Positions 35,036 to 44,826 are shown, numbered from the stretch's first letter. The stretch: 64,000 nt of DNA from Streptomyces sp. NRRL S-455 (GCF_000717875.1 NZ_JOCT01000003.1:124001-188000); one strand, 5' to 3'. The notes: generated by a model not told the origin, from the letters alone. Program-made: numbers and translations.

Positions 35036-35626
35036 TCAGCCCCGTACACCCCGCAGCGCCATGGACACCGCCGCGTCCGCGATAGCGCCCGGCTCTTCCG
35101 CAGCCCCCAGCTCGATCCTCCGCACAGCCGCGTCCACAATCCCCTGCACCAACATGGCCGCGAGCCGAGGCTGCTCGTGCCCCATCTCCCCCAGGGCATC
35201 GACGATCAGCGCGACGAGCCCTCCGTGCGCCGCCCGGATCTTCTCCCGGGCCCCCGCGTCCAGCTCACTCGCGGAGATCGCGACCACGGCCCGGTGCCGC
35301 CGGTCCCCGACCAGCTCCAGCTGCTGCCGCACATACGCCTCGACCTTGGCCTCGGCCGTCGTCGCCCGTTCCATCGCCGCCGACACTTCCGCCGCCCAGA
35401 GGGGAAAGTCGACTTCGCACAGCTCCTCGACCACGGCCGCCCGTGACCGGAAGTACTCGTAGACGGAGGACCGCGCGAGGCCCGTCCGTTCGGCGAGGGC
35501 CGGGAAGGTCAGCGCCTCCGTCCCGCCCTCGGACAACAAGGAACGAGCCGCGTCCAGCAGGGCGGCTCGCTGCATCGACCGGTGCTCGGCCACGGAGGCC
35601 GCTCGAATCCTTGGCACGTCAGCCAC
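35036..35626 (-). CDS. TetR-family transcriptional regulator
   Basis: A 196-residue regulator. The N-terminal helix-turn-helix is clear (LLDAARSLLSEGGTEALTFPALAERTGLARSSVYEYFRSR), followed by an all-helical ligand domain unlike named members. No divergent target gene is adjacent: the M23 gene converges on it, and whiG lies upstream on the same strand and ends 62 bases away. The target and ligand are unknown. Confidence 0.88.
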   Translation of the reverse strand: MADVPRIRAASVAEHRSMQRAALLDAARSLLSEGGTEALTFPALAERTGLARSSVYEYFRSRAAVVEELCEVDFPLWAAEVSAAMERATTAEAKVEAYVRQQLELVGDRRHRAVVAISASELDAGAREKIRAAHGGLVALIVDALGEMGHEQPRLAAMLVQGIVDAAVRRIELGAAEEPGAIADAAVSMALRGVRG

Positions 35627-35687
35627 TCTACGGACGTGCCGGGCCCGACGGGAGGGACTCCGGCCGACCCGCCGCCATCCGGCCAGG

Positions 35688-36530
35688 TCAGCGGCCGAAG
35701 CTCGCGAGTTTCGCTCTCAGCTGGAGCACCGACTTGGTGTGGATCTGGCTGACCCTGCTCTCGGTCACGCCCAGCACGTTCCCGATCTCGGCCAGAGTCA
35801 GGCCCTCGTAGTAGTACAGCGTGACCACGGTCTTCTCCCGCTCGGGCAGCGTGTTGATCGCCCTCGCCAGGAGCCTCCGCAGCTCCCGGTCCTCGGCGAC
35901 CTCCACAGGGTTGTCGGCGGCGGTGTCCTCCAGCGTGTCCATGACGCTCAGCCCGTCGCCGCCCTCGGCCCCGACGTGCAGCAGCTCCTCCAGGGCCACC
36001 ACGTTGGCCAGCGACAACTGACTGAACACCGCGTGGAGTTCCTCCACCGCGATGCCCATCTCGGCGGCCACCTCGCCCTCCGTCGGCGTCCGCCGCAGCC
36101 GCGCCTCCAGCGTGGCGTACGCCCGCTCCACGTTGCGCGCCTTCTGCCGCACCGAGCGGGGGATCCAGTCCAGCGCCCGCAGCTCGTCGATCATTGCGCC
36201 CCGGATCCGGGTGATCGCGTACGTCTCGAACTTGATCTCGCGGTCGATGTCGAACTTCTCGATCGCGTCGATCAGCCCGAACACCCCGGACGAGACGAAG
36301 TCGGCCTGCTCGACGTTGGCGGGCAGGCCCACGCTGACCCGTCCCGCGACGTACTTCACGAGCGGCGAGTAGTGCAGGATCAGCTGCTCCCGCAGCCGCT
36401 CGTCCCCCGTCGCCTTGTACGACCGCCACAGCTCGTCGAGCGTCGAGGGAGCGGGCGGCCGCACGCTGCCACCGTCACCGGCGGCTGGGGGGATCGCCGC
36501 CCGGTCGGACCCGGAGGTGTGCTGGGGCAT
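35688..36530 (-). CDS. whiG: sporulation sigma factor WhiG
   Basis: A 280-residue sigma factor of the FliA/WhiG group. Region 2 ([49 protein letters not shown]), region 3 and region 4 ([25 protein letters not shown]) are complete. In Streptomyces WhiG directs early sporulation genes of aerial hyphae (whiH, whiI) and is held by the anti-sigma factor RsiG with c-di-GMP. Length equals the known protein. ATG 36530 has AAGG seven bases upstream. It lies between dprA and the TetR gene, as in other streptomycetes. Confidence 0.97.
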   Translation of the reverse strand: MPQHTSGSDRAAIPPAAGDGGSVRPPAPSTLDELWRSYKATGDERLREQLILHYSPLVKYVAGRVSVGLPANVEQADFVSSGVFGLIDAIEKFDIDREIKFETYAITRIRGAMIDELRALDWIPRSVRQKARNVERAYATLEARLRRTPTEGEVAAEMGIAVEELHAVFSQLSLANVVALEELLHVGAEGGDGLSVMDTLEDTAADNPVEVAEDRELRRLLARAINTLPEREKTVVTLYYYEGLTLAEIGNVLGVTESRVSQIHTKSVLQLRAKLASFGR

Positions 36531-36802
36531 TCGTCGCCTTGTGCCGTTCTGCTGCGGAGTGGTGCTGCTGGAGTGGGCTGTCTGTCTGATGTCGAGTTGC
36601 CTGTCCGTGTCGGGACCCTCGTGAGCGTAGCGTGACTGTGGTGTCGCGGTGGGCGAAGAGCGGAGGTCGAAGGAGGCGCAGATGCGTTCCGCGAGGCCTC
36701 CCGCAGCGCTGCCACGGCTGCTCGGCCTGATCACCGGAGGACCCCAACTGGGCGAATTTCCAAGGCATGTCGGGGTTCCCCCGGACGGCCGAACAGGTCT
36801 GG

Positions 36803-37963
36803 TCACGGTGGCCCCGGACCGCCGCGGACCGACATCATCGCCTGGCGTGTCAACTTCCAGCCCTCGTCGTGTCGTTCGACGTAACCGAGTGCGCGGAGTT
36901 CGTACAGCCTCGCGATCGCGTCGTCCGGTGTGGTCTGCGCGTTCCGGGCCACCTCGTCCGGCCGGGCCGCCCGACGGGCCGGCAGTGCGGCGAGCACCTG
37001 CCGCGCGGCCGGTTCCAGCAGGTCCCGGGGCAGAACCGGGCCGCTCCGCTCAGGGGCCAGCTGTCCGATGTCCCCCACCAGCTCGATGACGTCCGCGACG
37101 TCGGTGACCAGGACCGCCTCCCCACGCAGCAGTGCGTGCACCCCGGCGGACAGCCCGCTGGTGGCCGGGCCCGGCACGCCCATCGTGTGCCGGCCGAGGC
37201 GTTGTGCCGCCCGCGCCGTGACCAGGGAGCCGCTGCGATGGGCGGCCTCGACGACCACGGTGCCACGGGTGAGGGCGGCGATCACCCGGTTCCGGAGGAT
37301 GAAGCGGCTCGGTGTCGGGTGCTCCCCGGGCGGCAGCTCACCGATGACGAGCCCCTGGTCGGCGATCCTGGTGATCAGCTGGGTGTGTCCGCGCGGATAG
37401 GGCCGGTCGACGCCGCACGCGAGGACGGCGACAGTGGCGCCGCCCGCGCCGAGGGCACCGCGGTGGGCGGCGCCGTCGATCCCGTAGGCGCCACCGGACA
37501 CCACGACCCAGCCCTGCTCGGCGAGGCCTGCCGCGAGGGTGGCCGCCATGTGCGCCCCGTACTCGGTACAGGCACGGGCCCCCACGACGGCGACGGACCT
37601 CAACGCCCACATCCGCAGACTGGCCGGCCCCCGCACCCACAGCCCGAGGGGCCGGGCATCCCCGAGATCATCGAGCTGCCCCGGCCACTCCACGCTCCCG
37701 GGGCAGACGAACCGCACCCCGGCGTGCCGCGCGGTGGCGAGATCCTCGCGCGGCCGAGCCGCCCCGGCCCTGGCGAGCAGCCCCTTCCACCGCTTGACGC
37801 TCACCCCCGGCAGAGGCAGCCCGCCGTCCCGCAACCGACGGGCCACCTCCCCGGCCCCCAGCTCGCGCACCCACCGCCCACCGGCTTCGTCGCCGGGCTC
37901 GATGACCCTGGTGAGGAAGACGCGTGTGAGCAGTTCGTCGTCCGGTTCTTCGACGATGCTCAT
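36803..37963 (-). CDS. dprA: DNA-processing protein DprA
   Basis: A 386-residue protein. The Rossmann core begins with [14 protein letters not shown] and continues with [36 protein letters not shown] and the RNRVIAAL block. A C-terminal winged helix (about 320-375) follows. DprA loads RecA on incoming single-stranded DNA in transformation; in Streptomyces its role is unclear. ATG 37963 overlaps the comM stop as ATGA, so the frame to 38221 is rejected. Confidence 0.9.
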   Translation of the reverse strand: MSIVEEPDDELLTRVFLTRVIEPGDEAGGRWVRELGAGEVARRLRDGGLPLPGVSVKRWKGLLARAGAARPREDLATARHAGVRFVCPGSVEWPGQLDDLGDARPLGLWVRGPASLRMWALRSVAVVGARACTEYGAHMAATLAAGLAEQGWVVVSGGAYGIDGAAHRGALGAGGATVAVLACGVDRPYPRGHTQLITRIADQGLVIGELPPGEHPTPSRFILRNRVIAALTRGTVVVEAAHRSGSLVTARAAQRLGRHTMGVPGPATSGLSAGVHALLRGEAVLVTDVADVIELVGDIGQLAPERSGPVLPRDLLEPAARQVLAALPARRAARPDEVARNAQTTPDDAIARLYELRALGYVERHDEGWKLTRQAMMSVRGGPGPP

Positions 37964-39588
37964 GTCAGCGCTCCGATGGCCATGGGCACGCCCCTCGGCA
38001 CACCGGTGCGCAGTTGGAGCGCGAGTGCGACGTCTGTCGCGTCGGGCCGGTCGTGACCGACGAGATCGGCGACGGTCCAGGCCACACGTAGGACACGATC
38101 GAGGCCGCGGGCGGTCAGAACACCCCGCTCCAGGCTCCGCTCGGCCTCGTCCATCGCACCGGACGCGGCGTACCAGCGGCTGCGCAGCTCGCGGCCGGGC
38201 ACCTCGCTGTTGGTGTGCCACGGGGTGCCGGCGAGGCGCTCCGCAGACCGCTCCCGGGCCGCCCGCACCCGGTCCGCGACCGTCGCGGTGGTCTCACCCG
38301 GTGCCCCGCGGGTGGTCAGCTCGGTGCGGGTGACGCGGTCCACCTCGACACGCAGGTCGACCCGGTCCAGCAGCGGACCGGAGAGCCTGGCCTGGTAGCG
38401 GCGGATCGCCGAGGGCGGGCACTCGCACAGGTCGCCCTGCGGGGAGAACCGGCCGCACGGGCAGGGATTCGCCGCCAGCACCATGAGGAACTTGGCCGGG
38501 AAGCGCACCACTCCGGCACTGCGCGCGATCACGACGTGCCCCGCCTCCAGCGGCTGGCGCAGGGCGTCCAGGGCCCGGCTGCTGAATTCGGGCGTTTCAT
38601 CTAAAAACAGCACTCCCCGGTGGGACAGTGACACCGCGCCGGGCCGTGCGATGCCCGGGCCGCCGCCGACGAGAGCCTGCATCGTGGCCGAGTGGTGCGG
38701 GGCGCAGTAGGGAGCCACGTCGATCAGAGGCTTGCCCGGGGGCAGCAGGCCCGCCACCGAGTGGACCGCGGTGACCTCCAGGGACTCCTGCCGGCCGAGT
38801 CGGGGCAGGATGGCGGGCAGCCGCTCGGCGAGCATCGTCTTGCCGGCGCCGGGAGGCCCTTCCAGGAACAGGTGGTGACCGCCGGCCGCGGCCACCTCCA
38901 CCGCCGTGCGCGCGGAGATCTGCCCTACGACGTCCGCCAGGTCGTGGCCGTGGTCGTGCTGAGCGGCGCCGACGCTGTGCATACCCGTGGCCGCGCCCGT
39001 GCCCGGCACGCGCAGGCCGGCCAGGAGCGGGTCCGGGCGCCCCGGCCCGTCCTGCGGCTCCTCGTCCGGCACCGGCTCGTCGGCCAGGATGGCGATCAGC
39101 TGCCGCAGGCTCCGCACGCCCAGCACCGAGACCCCGGGCACCAGGGATGCCTCGGCGGCGGCGCATTCCGGCACCACCACCTGCTCATACCCCGCGTCCG
39201 CCGCCGCCAGCACCGCCGGCAGGACCCCCCGTACCGGCCGCACCCGCCCGTCCAGCCCCAGTTCGCCGATCATCACGATGTCGGCGAGGACCCGGGGGTC
39301 GATGCGTTCCGCCGCGCCGAGGACCGCCGCGGCGACGGCCAGGTCGAAGCCGCTGCCGCTCTTGGGTACGGAGGCCGGGCTCAGGCCGACCGTGAGTTTC
39401 TTCTGCGGCCAGGCCGCTCCCGAGTTGACGACGGCGGCACGCACCCGGTCCCGGCTCTCCGTGAGGCTCTTGTCCGGCAGCCCCACCAGCGTGAACGCCG
39501 CGACGCCCGGCTCGAGGTCGGCCTGGACCTCGACGACCACGCCCTCGACGCCCACGAGCGCCACCGAACAGGTACGGGCGAATCCCAT
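37960..39588 (-). CDS. comM: YifB/ComM-family AAA ATPase (Mg chelatase-like)
   Basis: A 542-residue ATPase. An N-terminal Lon-protease-like domain (about 1-165) precedes the AAA core: Walker A EGPPGAGKTM, Walker B GVLFLDETPEF, and a zinc-like CPCG..C.C segment (NPCPCGRFSPQGDLCECP). ComM-type helicases help branch migration during natural transformation. ATG 39588 overlaps the yraN stop by one base. yraN-comM-dprA form a tightly coupled set. Confidence 0.92.
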   Translation of the reverse strand: MGFARTCSVALVGVEGVVVEVQADLEPGVAAFTLVGLPDKSLTESRDRVRAAVVNSGAAWPQKKLTVGLSPASVPKSGSGFDLAVAAAVLGAAERIDPRVLADIVMIGELGLDGRVRPVRGVLPAVLAAADAGYEQVVVPECAAAEASLVPGVSVLGVRSLRQLIAILADEPVPDEEPQDGPGRPDPLLAGLRVPGTGAATGMHSVGAAQHDHGHDLADVVGQISARTAVEVAAAGGHHLFLEGPPGAGKTMLAERLPAILPRLGRQESLEVTAVHSVAGLLPPGKPLIDVAPYCAPHHSATMQALVGGGPGIARPGAVSLSHRGVLFLDETPEFSSRALDALRQPLEAGHVVIARSAGVVRFPAKFLMVLAANPCPCGRFSPQGDLCECPPSAIRRYQARLSGPLLDRVDLRVEVDRVTRTELTTRGAPGETTATVADRVRAARERSAERLAGTPWHTNSEVPGRELRSRWYAASGAMDEAERSLERGVLTARGLDRVLRVAWTVADLVGHDRPDATDVALALQLRTGVPRGVPMAIGALT

Positions 39589-39959
39589 CAGGCCACCCCC
39601 CGCACGTGTTCGACCACGGCCGCGCCGCGGCGCGGCAGCAGCACCCCGACCACGTCGATGCGGACCCCGCCGGGCGGTGCGCCCCCGTGGGTCTGGATCC
39701 ACCGCTCGGCGAGACCCCGCAGCCGCTCCGCCTTCCGCGGGGTCACGGCCGCCATCGGATGCTCGAAGGGGCTTTCCCTGCGGGTCTTCACCTCACAGAT
39801 GACCAGGACGTCCCCGTCCCTGGCCACGATGTCGATCTCGCCGGTACGGCCGGAGCGCCAGTTGCGCTCCAGGACCGTCATCCCGACCTCGGTCAGCCGC
39901 CTCGCGGCCAGACTCTCGCCGTACCTGCCCATCGCACTGCGGGCCCGATGTGCGTTCAC
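39588..39959 (-). CDS. YraN (UPF0102) family nuclease-like protein
   Basis: A 123-residue protein with the restriction endonuclease-like fold of UPF0102: [32 protein letters not shown] and VICEVKTRR, the last two holding the E-D-ExK pattern. Role unknown, perhaps nuclease or Holliday-junction related. GTG 39959 has GGAGGTGG eight bases upstream and matches the family start; a frame to 39989 is rejected. Confidence 0.88.
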   Translation of the reverse strand: MNAHRARSAMGRYGESLAARRLTEVGMTVLERNWRSGRTGEIDIVARDGDVLVICEVKTRRESPFEHPMAAVTPRKAERLRGLAERWIQTHGGAPPGGVRIDVVGVLLPRRGAAVVEHVRGVA

Positions 39960-40066
39960 GTCGGCACCACCTCCGGCGCCAACGGTCACGCACCCGCCCC
40001 GACGAAGTGGATCTTGGTGGACGGCTCAGCGGTTGTGGACAACTCCGTCACCCGCGCGGATGAACC

Positions 40067-40375
40067 TCACCCGCTCGGCAGCTCCAGATCACTCTTGTTG
40101 AGCTCCTCGATGTTCACGTCCTTGAACGTCAGGACCCGGACCTGCTTCACGAACCGCGCCGGCCGGTACATGTCCCACACCCAGGCATCCGCCATGGACA
40201 CCTCGAAGAACACCTCACCCTGGACCGAGTGCACCTGCATCTCGTAGTCGTTGGTCAGGTAGAAGCGCCGCTCGGTCTCGATCACGTATTTGAACAGACC
40301 GACGACATCGCGGTACTCCCGGTAGAGCTTCAGCTCCATCTCGGTCTCGTACTTCTCGAGGTCCTCGGCGCTCAT
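40067..40375 (-). CDS. DUF2469-family protein
   Basis: A 102-residue conserved actinobacterial protein: MSAEDLEKYETEMELKLYRE at the start, VVGLFKYVIETERRFYL, and DMYRPARFVKQVRVLTFKDVNIEEL at the end. Function unknown. In many actinobacteria it stands between rnhB and yraN; here rnhB is absent and a NUDIX gene takes its place. It stands 107 bases before yraN. Confidence 0.9.
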   Translation of the reverse strand: MSAEDLEKYETEMELKLYREYRDVVGLFKYVIETERRFYLTNDYEMQVHSVQGEVFFEVSMADAWVWDMYRPARFVKQVRVLTFKDVNIEELNKSDLELPSG

Positions 40376-40431
40376 GGCATGTTCCCCTTCAGCCGTGCGA
40401 TCCCACCATTGTGCGCCAGTCCTGTGAGCCC

Positions 40432-40956
40432 TCAGACGATTTCCGGGTCAAGGATCACGGGCCTGGCCGGGGGACCTTCGTCGAGCAGCGTGCGCAGCAG
40501 CCCGGCGAGTCTGGTCGGATACACCGTCTCATGCGCCCGGGCCAGTTCCGGACACGTCCACCAGCGCGCTCCGGCGACACTGCGCCGCTCCAGCTCGGTC
40601 AGCCCCGCGGGCTCGATCGCCGTACGGTCCGTCCGAGCCAGGTAGTACCACTCGTCCTGGTCCCAGCGGCGGCCCGCGAACGGGAACGAGCACATCCGCC
40701 GCCACAGCACCGGGCCGAACTCGACCTCGGTGATGCCCGTCTCCTCGGCGAGTTCCCGCAGGGCGGCCTCTTCACGGGTCTCGTCGCCCTCCACTCCGCC
40801 GCCGGGGGTGAACCACCAGTCGTCGGCCGGATCGTCCGGCTCGTGCCCGTGCAGCAGCAGGATGCGGTCCCGCGGGTCGAGCAGCACCACCCGGGCGACC
40901 TTGCGCAGCCCGCCCGCACAGCCGTCCTGGCCCGTCCTCTCGGCCTCAGCGGACAC
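40432..40956 (-). CDS. NUDIX hydrolase
   Basis: A 174-residue protein with a Nudix box in GGVEGDETREEAALRELAEETGI, matching GX5EX7REUXEEXGU. It hydrolyses a nucleoside diphosphate linked to another moiety; the substrate cannot be read. GTG 40956 lies inside the end of the signal peptidase gene upstream (11-base overlap), so the two are co-translated. This matches the S. lividans arrangement of sipZ with a mutT-like gene. Confidence 0.9.
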   Translation of the reverse strand: MSAEAERTGQDGCAGGLRKVARVVLLDPRDRILLLHGHEPDDPADDWWFTPGGGVEGDETREEAALRELAEETGITEVEFGPVLWRRMCSFPFAGRRWDQDEWYYLARTDRTAIEPAGLTELERRSVAGARWWTCPELARAHETVYPTRLAGLLRTLLDEGPPARPVILDPEIV

Positions 40957-41725
40957 CTGCGGGCTCCGCGCTCGCCCGCCGGGCCCTGGCCGCGCCTGTT
41001 CGCTTGGCGATGGGGCCGTAGGCGCCCCCGCCGAGGACGAGCACGGCGCCGCCGATCACCAGAGCCGTGATCGTCCGCAGCGGTCCGGGCGAGGACAGGA
41101 CGCCGAGCGCCTCGAAGCCGGTGGGGCGGGGCAGCGGGCCGTCCATCGGGTAGACGACGGCGTCCACCCGTGCGTCGACGGCGGAGCGCGCCACGGTGCC
41201 GCTGGCGGCGTCGGTCAGGTGGGCGGTGGAGTCCACGGAGCTCCCGCGCTCGTCTCCGAGCAGGAAGAGGCGGCCCTTGGGGACGGTCACGGTCGGGAAG
41301 CCGGTGATCTCGGCCGGCTCGCCCTTGGGCAGGTAGGGCTCGTCGATCTCCTTGCCGTTGACCTTCAGCTTGCCGTCCTGGCAGCAGGAGACCGTGTCAC
41401 CGCCGACGGCGACCACGCGCTTGACCATCGGCGCATCGCCCCAGGTCGCGTCCTTGAAGACGACGACGTCGCCGCGGCGTACCTCGCCTCCGTCGACACG
41501 CTGCGCGAGGATCCGGTCGCCCGCCTCGATCGTCGGCGACATCGAACCGGTGGGCACGGTGTACGGCCGGTAGATCACCGCCGCCCAGGCGAAACCCCCG
41601 AGGAACAGCGCGAGGCCCAGTGCGACGGCCAGCCCGGACAACCGCTGTCCGGTCCGGCTGCCCACCGGCCCCGTGCCTGGGCCACCGCCGCGCGGGGCCG
41701 TGTGCGTCATGCTCTCGCCACCCAT
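40946..41725 (-). CDS. sipZ: type I signal peptidase (fourth of four in tandem)
   Basis: A 259-residue membrane peptidase: N-terminal membrane helix (about 28-48), catalytic Ser in PTGSMSPT and Lys in VKRVVAVGGD, box E LGDERGSSVDS, and a C-terminal helix (about 216-238). It cleaves secretory signal peptides at the outer membrane face. In box E the usual DNR/DHR reads DER. By order it corresponds to S. lividans SipZ, which heads its own operon with a mutT-like gene. Confidence 0.9.
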   Translation of the reverse strand: MGGESMTHTAPRGGGPGTGPVGSRTGQRLSGLAVALGLALFLGGFAWAAVIYRPYTVPTGSMSPTIEAGDRILAQRVDGGEVRRGDVVVFKDATWGDAPMVKRVVAVGGDTVSCCQDGKLKVNGKEIDEPYLPKGEPAEITGFPTVTVPKGRLFLLGDERGSSVDSTAHLTDAASGTVARSAVDARVDAVVYPMDGPLPRPTGFEALGVLSSPGPLRTITALVIGGAVLVLGGGAYGPIAKRTGAARARRASAEPAGVR

Positions 41726-41776
41726 GGGTCCGCACCCTACCCGGGGGTACCGACCATGGTCAGCCCGCCGCCGGAG

Positions 41777-42739
41777 TCACGGCTTCCTGCGGCGCCACCA
41801 CACCACCGGCAGCACACCGGCAAGCGCCAGCCCCTGCGGTGCCACGGGCAGGTCGGCGGCGGCCGGCCGGGCGTTCAGGCCCGACTGGTCGAAGGTGTCC
41901 GGCACCGGCAGGTTGTCCCAGCGGTTGATCGGCCAGGCGATGACGACGGCACGTCCGACGACCTCCTTCACCGGGACCATGCCGTGGTTCTTGTCCGACT
42001 GGTTGTAGCGGGAGTCCCGGGAGTTCTGCCGGTGGTCGCCCATCACCCAGATGTAGCCCTCGGGAACCTTCACCTTGAATTGACCGCCCTGTTCGTCCAC
42101 GCTGCACGGCGTGTTGCCCTGGTAGACGTAGGACTTCTCGTCCAGCGCCTTGCCGTTCACCGTCAGCGGGCCGGTGGCCTTGCACTCGATCGTGTCGCCG
42201 CCGACGCCGACGACGCGCTTGATGAGGTCCTTCTCCTCGGAGGACGGCATCAGGCCGATCCAGCTCAGGAACGTCTGGAGCGCGTTCGGATCCGTGGTCG
42301 GCTCGCCCGCCAGCCAGTTGTCGGGATCGTGGAAGACGACGACCTCGCCCCGTTCGGGCTCGGAGCCGAACCAGGGGGTGAGCTTGTCGACGAGGACGCG
42401 GTCGCCCTGCTGGAGGGTGTTCTGCATCGAGTCGGACGGGATGGAGAACGCCTGTACCAGGAAGGTCTTGATCAGCAGCGCGAGCACCAGTGCGATACCG
42501 ATCAGGATGGGCAGCTCCTTCCAGAAGGAGCGTGGCTTCTTCGGCGTCCGGGCCGTGCCGCCCGGCCCTTGGTCCCCGGCTGTGCTGTACTCGCCTGTCA
42601 CCCTGTCATCCTCGGCTGCCCCGGAGTCATTCCCGGAGGTCACGGTGCTGTCCGCGGCCGGGACGGTGGATCCCGCGGGGTGTCCGCGGTGCTCCTCGCC
42701 GTCGTGTCCGGACCGTGCGCCAACCGCCACATCCCCCAC
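41777..42739 (-). CDS. sipY: type I signal peptidase (third of four)
   Basis: A 320-residue membrane peptidase. After a polar N-terminus of about 70 residues comes a helix (ELPILIGIALVLALLIKTFLV), catalytic Ser (IPSDSMQNT) and Lys (DLIKRVVGVGGD), box E VMGDHRQNSRDSR and a C-terminal helix. SipY is a major enzyme in S. lividans. GTG 42739 has GAGGAG five to six bases upstream, but this places the start 113 bases inside the preceding sipX frame. Confidence 0.9.
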   Translation of the reverse strand: MGDVAVGARSGHDGEEHRGHPAGSTVPAADSTVTSGNDSGAAEDDRVTGEYSTAGDQGPGGTARTPKKPRSFWKELPILIGIALVLALLIKTFLVQAFSIPSDSMQNTLQQGDRVLVDKLTPWFGSEPERGEVVVFHDPDNWLAGEPTTDPNALQTFLSWIGLMPSSEEKDLIKRVVGVGGDTIECKATGPLTVNGKALDEKSYVYQGNTPCSVDEQGGQFKVKVPEGYIWVMGDHRQNSRDSRYNQSDKNHGMVPVKEVVGRAVVIAWPINRWDNLPVPDTFDQSGLNARPAAADLPVAPQGLALAGVLPVVWWRRRKP

Positions 42740-43718
42740 GCCAACTCCTCACTCTGTGCCGCCGCCTGCCCCATACGCGGCGCAGGCCCACCACTCCCAT
42801 AACGAGCGGGAGTTCCGCAGGGGTCGGGAGCTGGATCGTTCCGTTCGAATCGTCGGAAGCAACCCTATGCGACGGAGAGGCCGCGGCGGTCGACCCGGTG
42901 GTCCAGTCGGACACGGAGGCGTAGGTCTGCGGTTCGTCCAGCGTGTTCCAGTGGCCGAGGGGCCAGGCGATGACCATGGCGCGGCCCACCACCTCGTCCT
43001 CGGAAACGGTGCCGCCGTAGTCGGTGTCCTGGTGGGCCCGGGAGTCCGCGGAGTTGTTCCGGTGGTCGCCCATCACCCACAGCCGGCCCGGCGGGACCGT
43101 GGTCTCGAACGGCGTGTCGGACGGGGCGTTGCCGGGGTACAGGTAGTCCTCGTTCAGCGGGATGCCGTTGACGGTCACGCGCCCTTGCGCGTCGCAGCAC
43201 TTGACGCGGTCGCCGCCGACGCCGACGACCCGCTTGATGAGGTCCTTCTCGTTGTCGGACGGCAGCAGACCGATGAAGGTGAGCCCTTCCTTGACCTGCT
43301 TGATGACGACCGGGTCCTCCTGCTGCGGTGTGGTCTGCTCGTCCTGGAGCCAGCCGCCGGGGTCCTTGAAGACGACGACGTCCCCGCGCTGCGGCTTGGA
43401 ACCGAACCACGGGGTGAGCTTGTCGACCAGTACGCGGTCGCCGATCTGGATCGTCTGCTCCATGGAGCCGGACGGGATGACGAAGGCCTGGACGAGGAAT
43501 GTCTTCAGCACGAGGGCGATGAGGACAGCGACGCCGACGAGGAGGGGTATCTCCTTGACGGCACCGCGCCTGCGGCGCCGCTTGACCTTGCGCTGGAGCT
43601 TGCGCCGCTCGGCGCGCGTCCGGCCGGCGGCCGGGGCGGAGGTGCGCCGGGCGCCGGTGGGCAGCAGATTCTCCGCAGGGCCGGCGGGGACGCCGCGCGG
43701 TTTGCCGCGGTTACCCAT
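42627..43718 (-). CDS. sipX: type I signal peptidase (second of four), with Arg-rich tail overlapping sipY
   Basis: A 363-residue peptidase: basic stretch (RKLQRKVKRRRRRG), N-terminal helix, Ser in IPSGSMEQT, Lys in DLIKRVVGVGGD, box E VMGDHRNNSADSR. After about residue 320 the C-terminus becomes Arg/Gly-rich and overlaps sipY by 113 bases, without a convincing C-terminal membrane anchor. Either the protein really ends so, or a frameshift lies near 42,750. Start ATG 43718 overlaps the sipW stop by eight bases. Confidence 0.85.
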   Translation of the reverse strand: MGNRGKPRGVPAGPAENLLPTGARRTSAPAAGRTRAERRKLQRKVKRRRRRGAVKEIPLLVGVAVLIALVLKTFLVQAFVIPSGSMEQTIQIGDRVLVDKLTPWFGSKPQRGDVVVFKDPGGWLQDEQTTPQQEDPVVIKQVKEGLTFIGLLPSDNEKDLIKRVVGVGGDRVKCCDAQGRVTVNGIPLNEDYLYPGNAPSDTPFETTVPPGRLWVMGDHRNNSADSRAHQDTDYGGTVSEDEVVGRAMVIAWPLGHWNTLDEPQTYASVSDWTTGSTAAASPSHRVASDDSNGTIQLPTPAELPLVMGVVGLRRVWGRRRHRVRSWRGGCGGWRTVRTRRRGAPRTPRGIHRPGRGQHRDLRE

Positions 43719-44430
43719 GGGCGCCCGCCCTTCCGGCGGCGGGCACGCGCGCGTAGGCGTCGGGGCGGTGCAGGCGTGCGGCGTGGCCGGGGGGCCAGAC
43801 GATGCCGTCGGCGCGGCCGATCACGTCGCCGACCGGGATCATTCCGCCGCCGGGTGAGCCGAGGTGGTCGCGGGAGTCGCTGGACCGGCTGCGGTGGTCG
43901 CCGAGGACGAACAGGGCGCCGTCGGGGACGACGACGTCGAAGGGCACCGTGGACGGGCTGTCGCCGGGGTACAGGAAGCCCGACTCGTCGACCGGCCGGC
44001 CGTTCACCTGGATCCTCCCCTCCTTGTCGCAGCAGACCACATGGTCTTCCCCCACGCCGACAACGCGTTTGATGTAGTCCGCGTGCCCGAAGTACCCGGT
44101 CCCGTCGAACACGACGATGTCTCCCCGCTGCGGCTGTGCACCGAAACGGTATGCCAACTTATTTACGAGAACCCGGTCCCCGATCCTCAAAGCCTGCTCC
44201 ATGGATCCGCTGGGGATCTGGAACGGCCGCAGCACGAACGTGGAGAGCAGCAGCAGGAACAGCAGGCAGGCCAGCAGGGTCAGCGTGATCCGGCCGCCGG
44301 GAATCCACTCGGCGGCACACGACAACGCGAAACGCGACCGTTCCTCCGGCCCGTCGGCTTCCGAGGGGTCCTCGGAGCCGGAAGGGCGGGAGGAGCGGTC
44401 GCGCTCCGTCGGCTGTGCTTCGGTGTCCAT
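43711..44430 (-). CDS. sipW: type I signal peptidase (first of four)
   Basis: A 239-residue membrane peptidase: polar N-terminus, helix (ITLTLLACLLFLLLLSTFVL), Ser in IPSGSMEQA, Lys in YIKRVVGVGED, box E VLGDHRSRSSDSRDH. Unlike its three neighbours it lacks a clear C-terminal membrane helix. It follows rplS by 45 bases on the same strand and heads the sipWXY set. Confidence 0.9.
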   Translation of the reverse strand: MDTEAQPTERDRSSRPSGSEDPSEADGPEERSRFALSCAAEWIPGGRITLTLLACLLFLLLLSTFVLRPFQIPSGSMEQALRIGDRVLVNKLAYRFGAQPQRGDIVVFDGTGYFGHADYIKRVVGVGEDHVVCCDKEGRIQVNGRPVDESGFLYPGDSPSTVPFDVVVPDGALFVLGDHRSRSSDSRDHLGSPGGGMIPVGDVIGRADGIVWPPGHAARLHRPDAYARVPAAGRAGAHG

Positions 44431-44475
44431 CGGAGCCAGATGCTATCCGGCCCCGATGTGAACCCCGGAGAGCGC

Positions 44476-44826
44476 TCAGCTCTCGCGCTTCTCCTTGATC
44501 TTCGCGGCCTTGCCGCGCAGCTCGCGCAGGTAGTACAGCTTGGCGCGGCGGACGTCACCCTTGGTGACGAGCTCGATCTTCTCCACGATCGGGGTGTGCA
44601 CCGGGAAGGTGCGCTCGACGCCGACGGAGAAGGAGACCTTGCGGACCGTGAAGGTCTCGCGCACGCCGGCGCCCTGGCGGCGGATCACGACGCCCTTGAA
44701 CTGCTGCACACGGGAGCGGTTGCCCTCGATGACGCGGACGTGCACGTTGACGGTGTCGCCCGGGCGGAAGGCGGGGACGTCGCTGCGCAGCGACGCGGAG
44801 TCGACGGAGTCGAGCAGGTGAGACAT
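44476..44826 (-). CDS. rplS: 50S ribosomal protein L19
   Basis: A 116-residue protein, the usual length: [43 protein letters not shown] and [17 protein letters not shown]. It lies at the 30S-50S interface. ATG 44826 is the family start; a frame to 44853 adds nine residues not seen in the family. It follows trmD, with a CCCCTG-TGG-CAGGGG hairpin (44919-44933) in the 136-base gap. Confidence 0.97.
   Translation of the reverse strand: MSHLLDSVDSASLRSDVPAFRPGDTVNVHVRVIEGNRSRVQQFKGVVIRRQGAGVRETFTVRKVSFSVGVERTFPVHTPIVEKIELVTKGDVRRAKLYYLRELRGKAAKIKEKRES

Noticed and set aside
42150..44072. A 640-codon plus-strand frame opposite the signal peptidases
   Set aside because: Antisense shadow; all four sip genes have catalytic residues on the minus strand.
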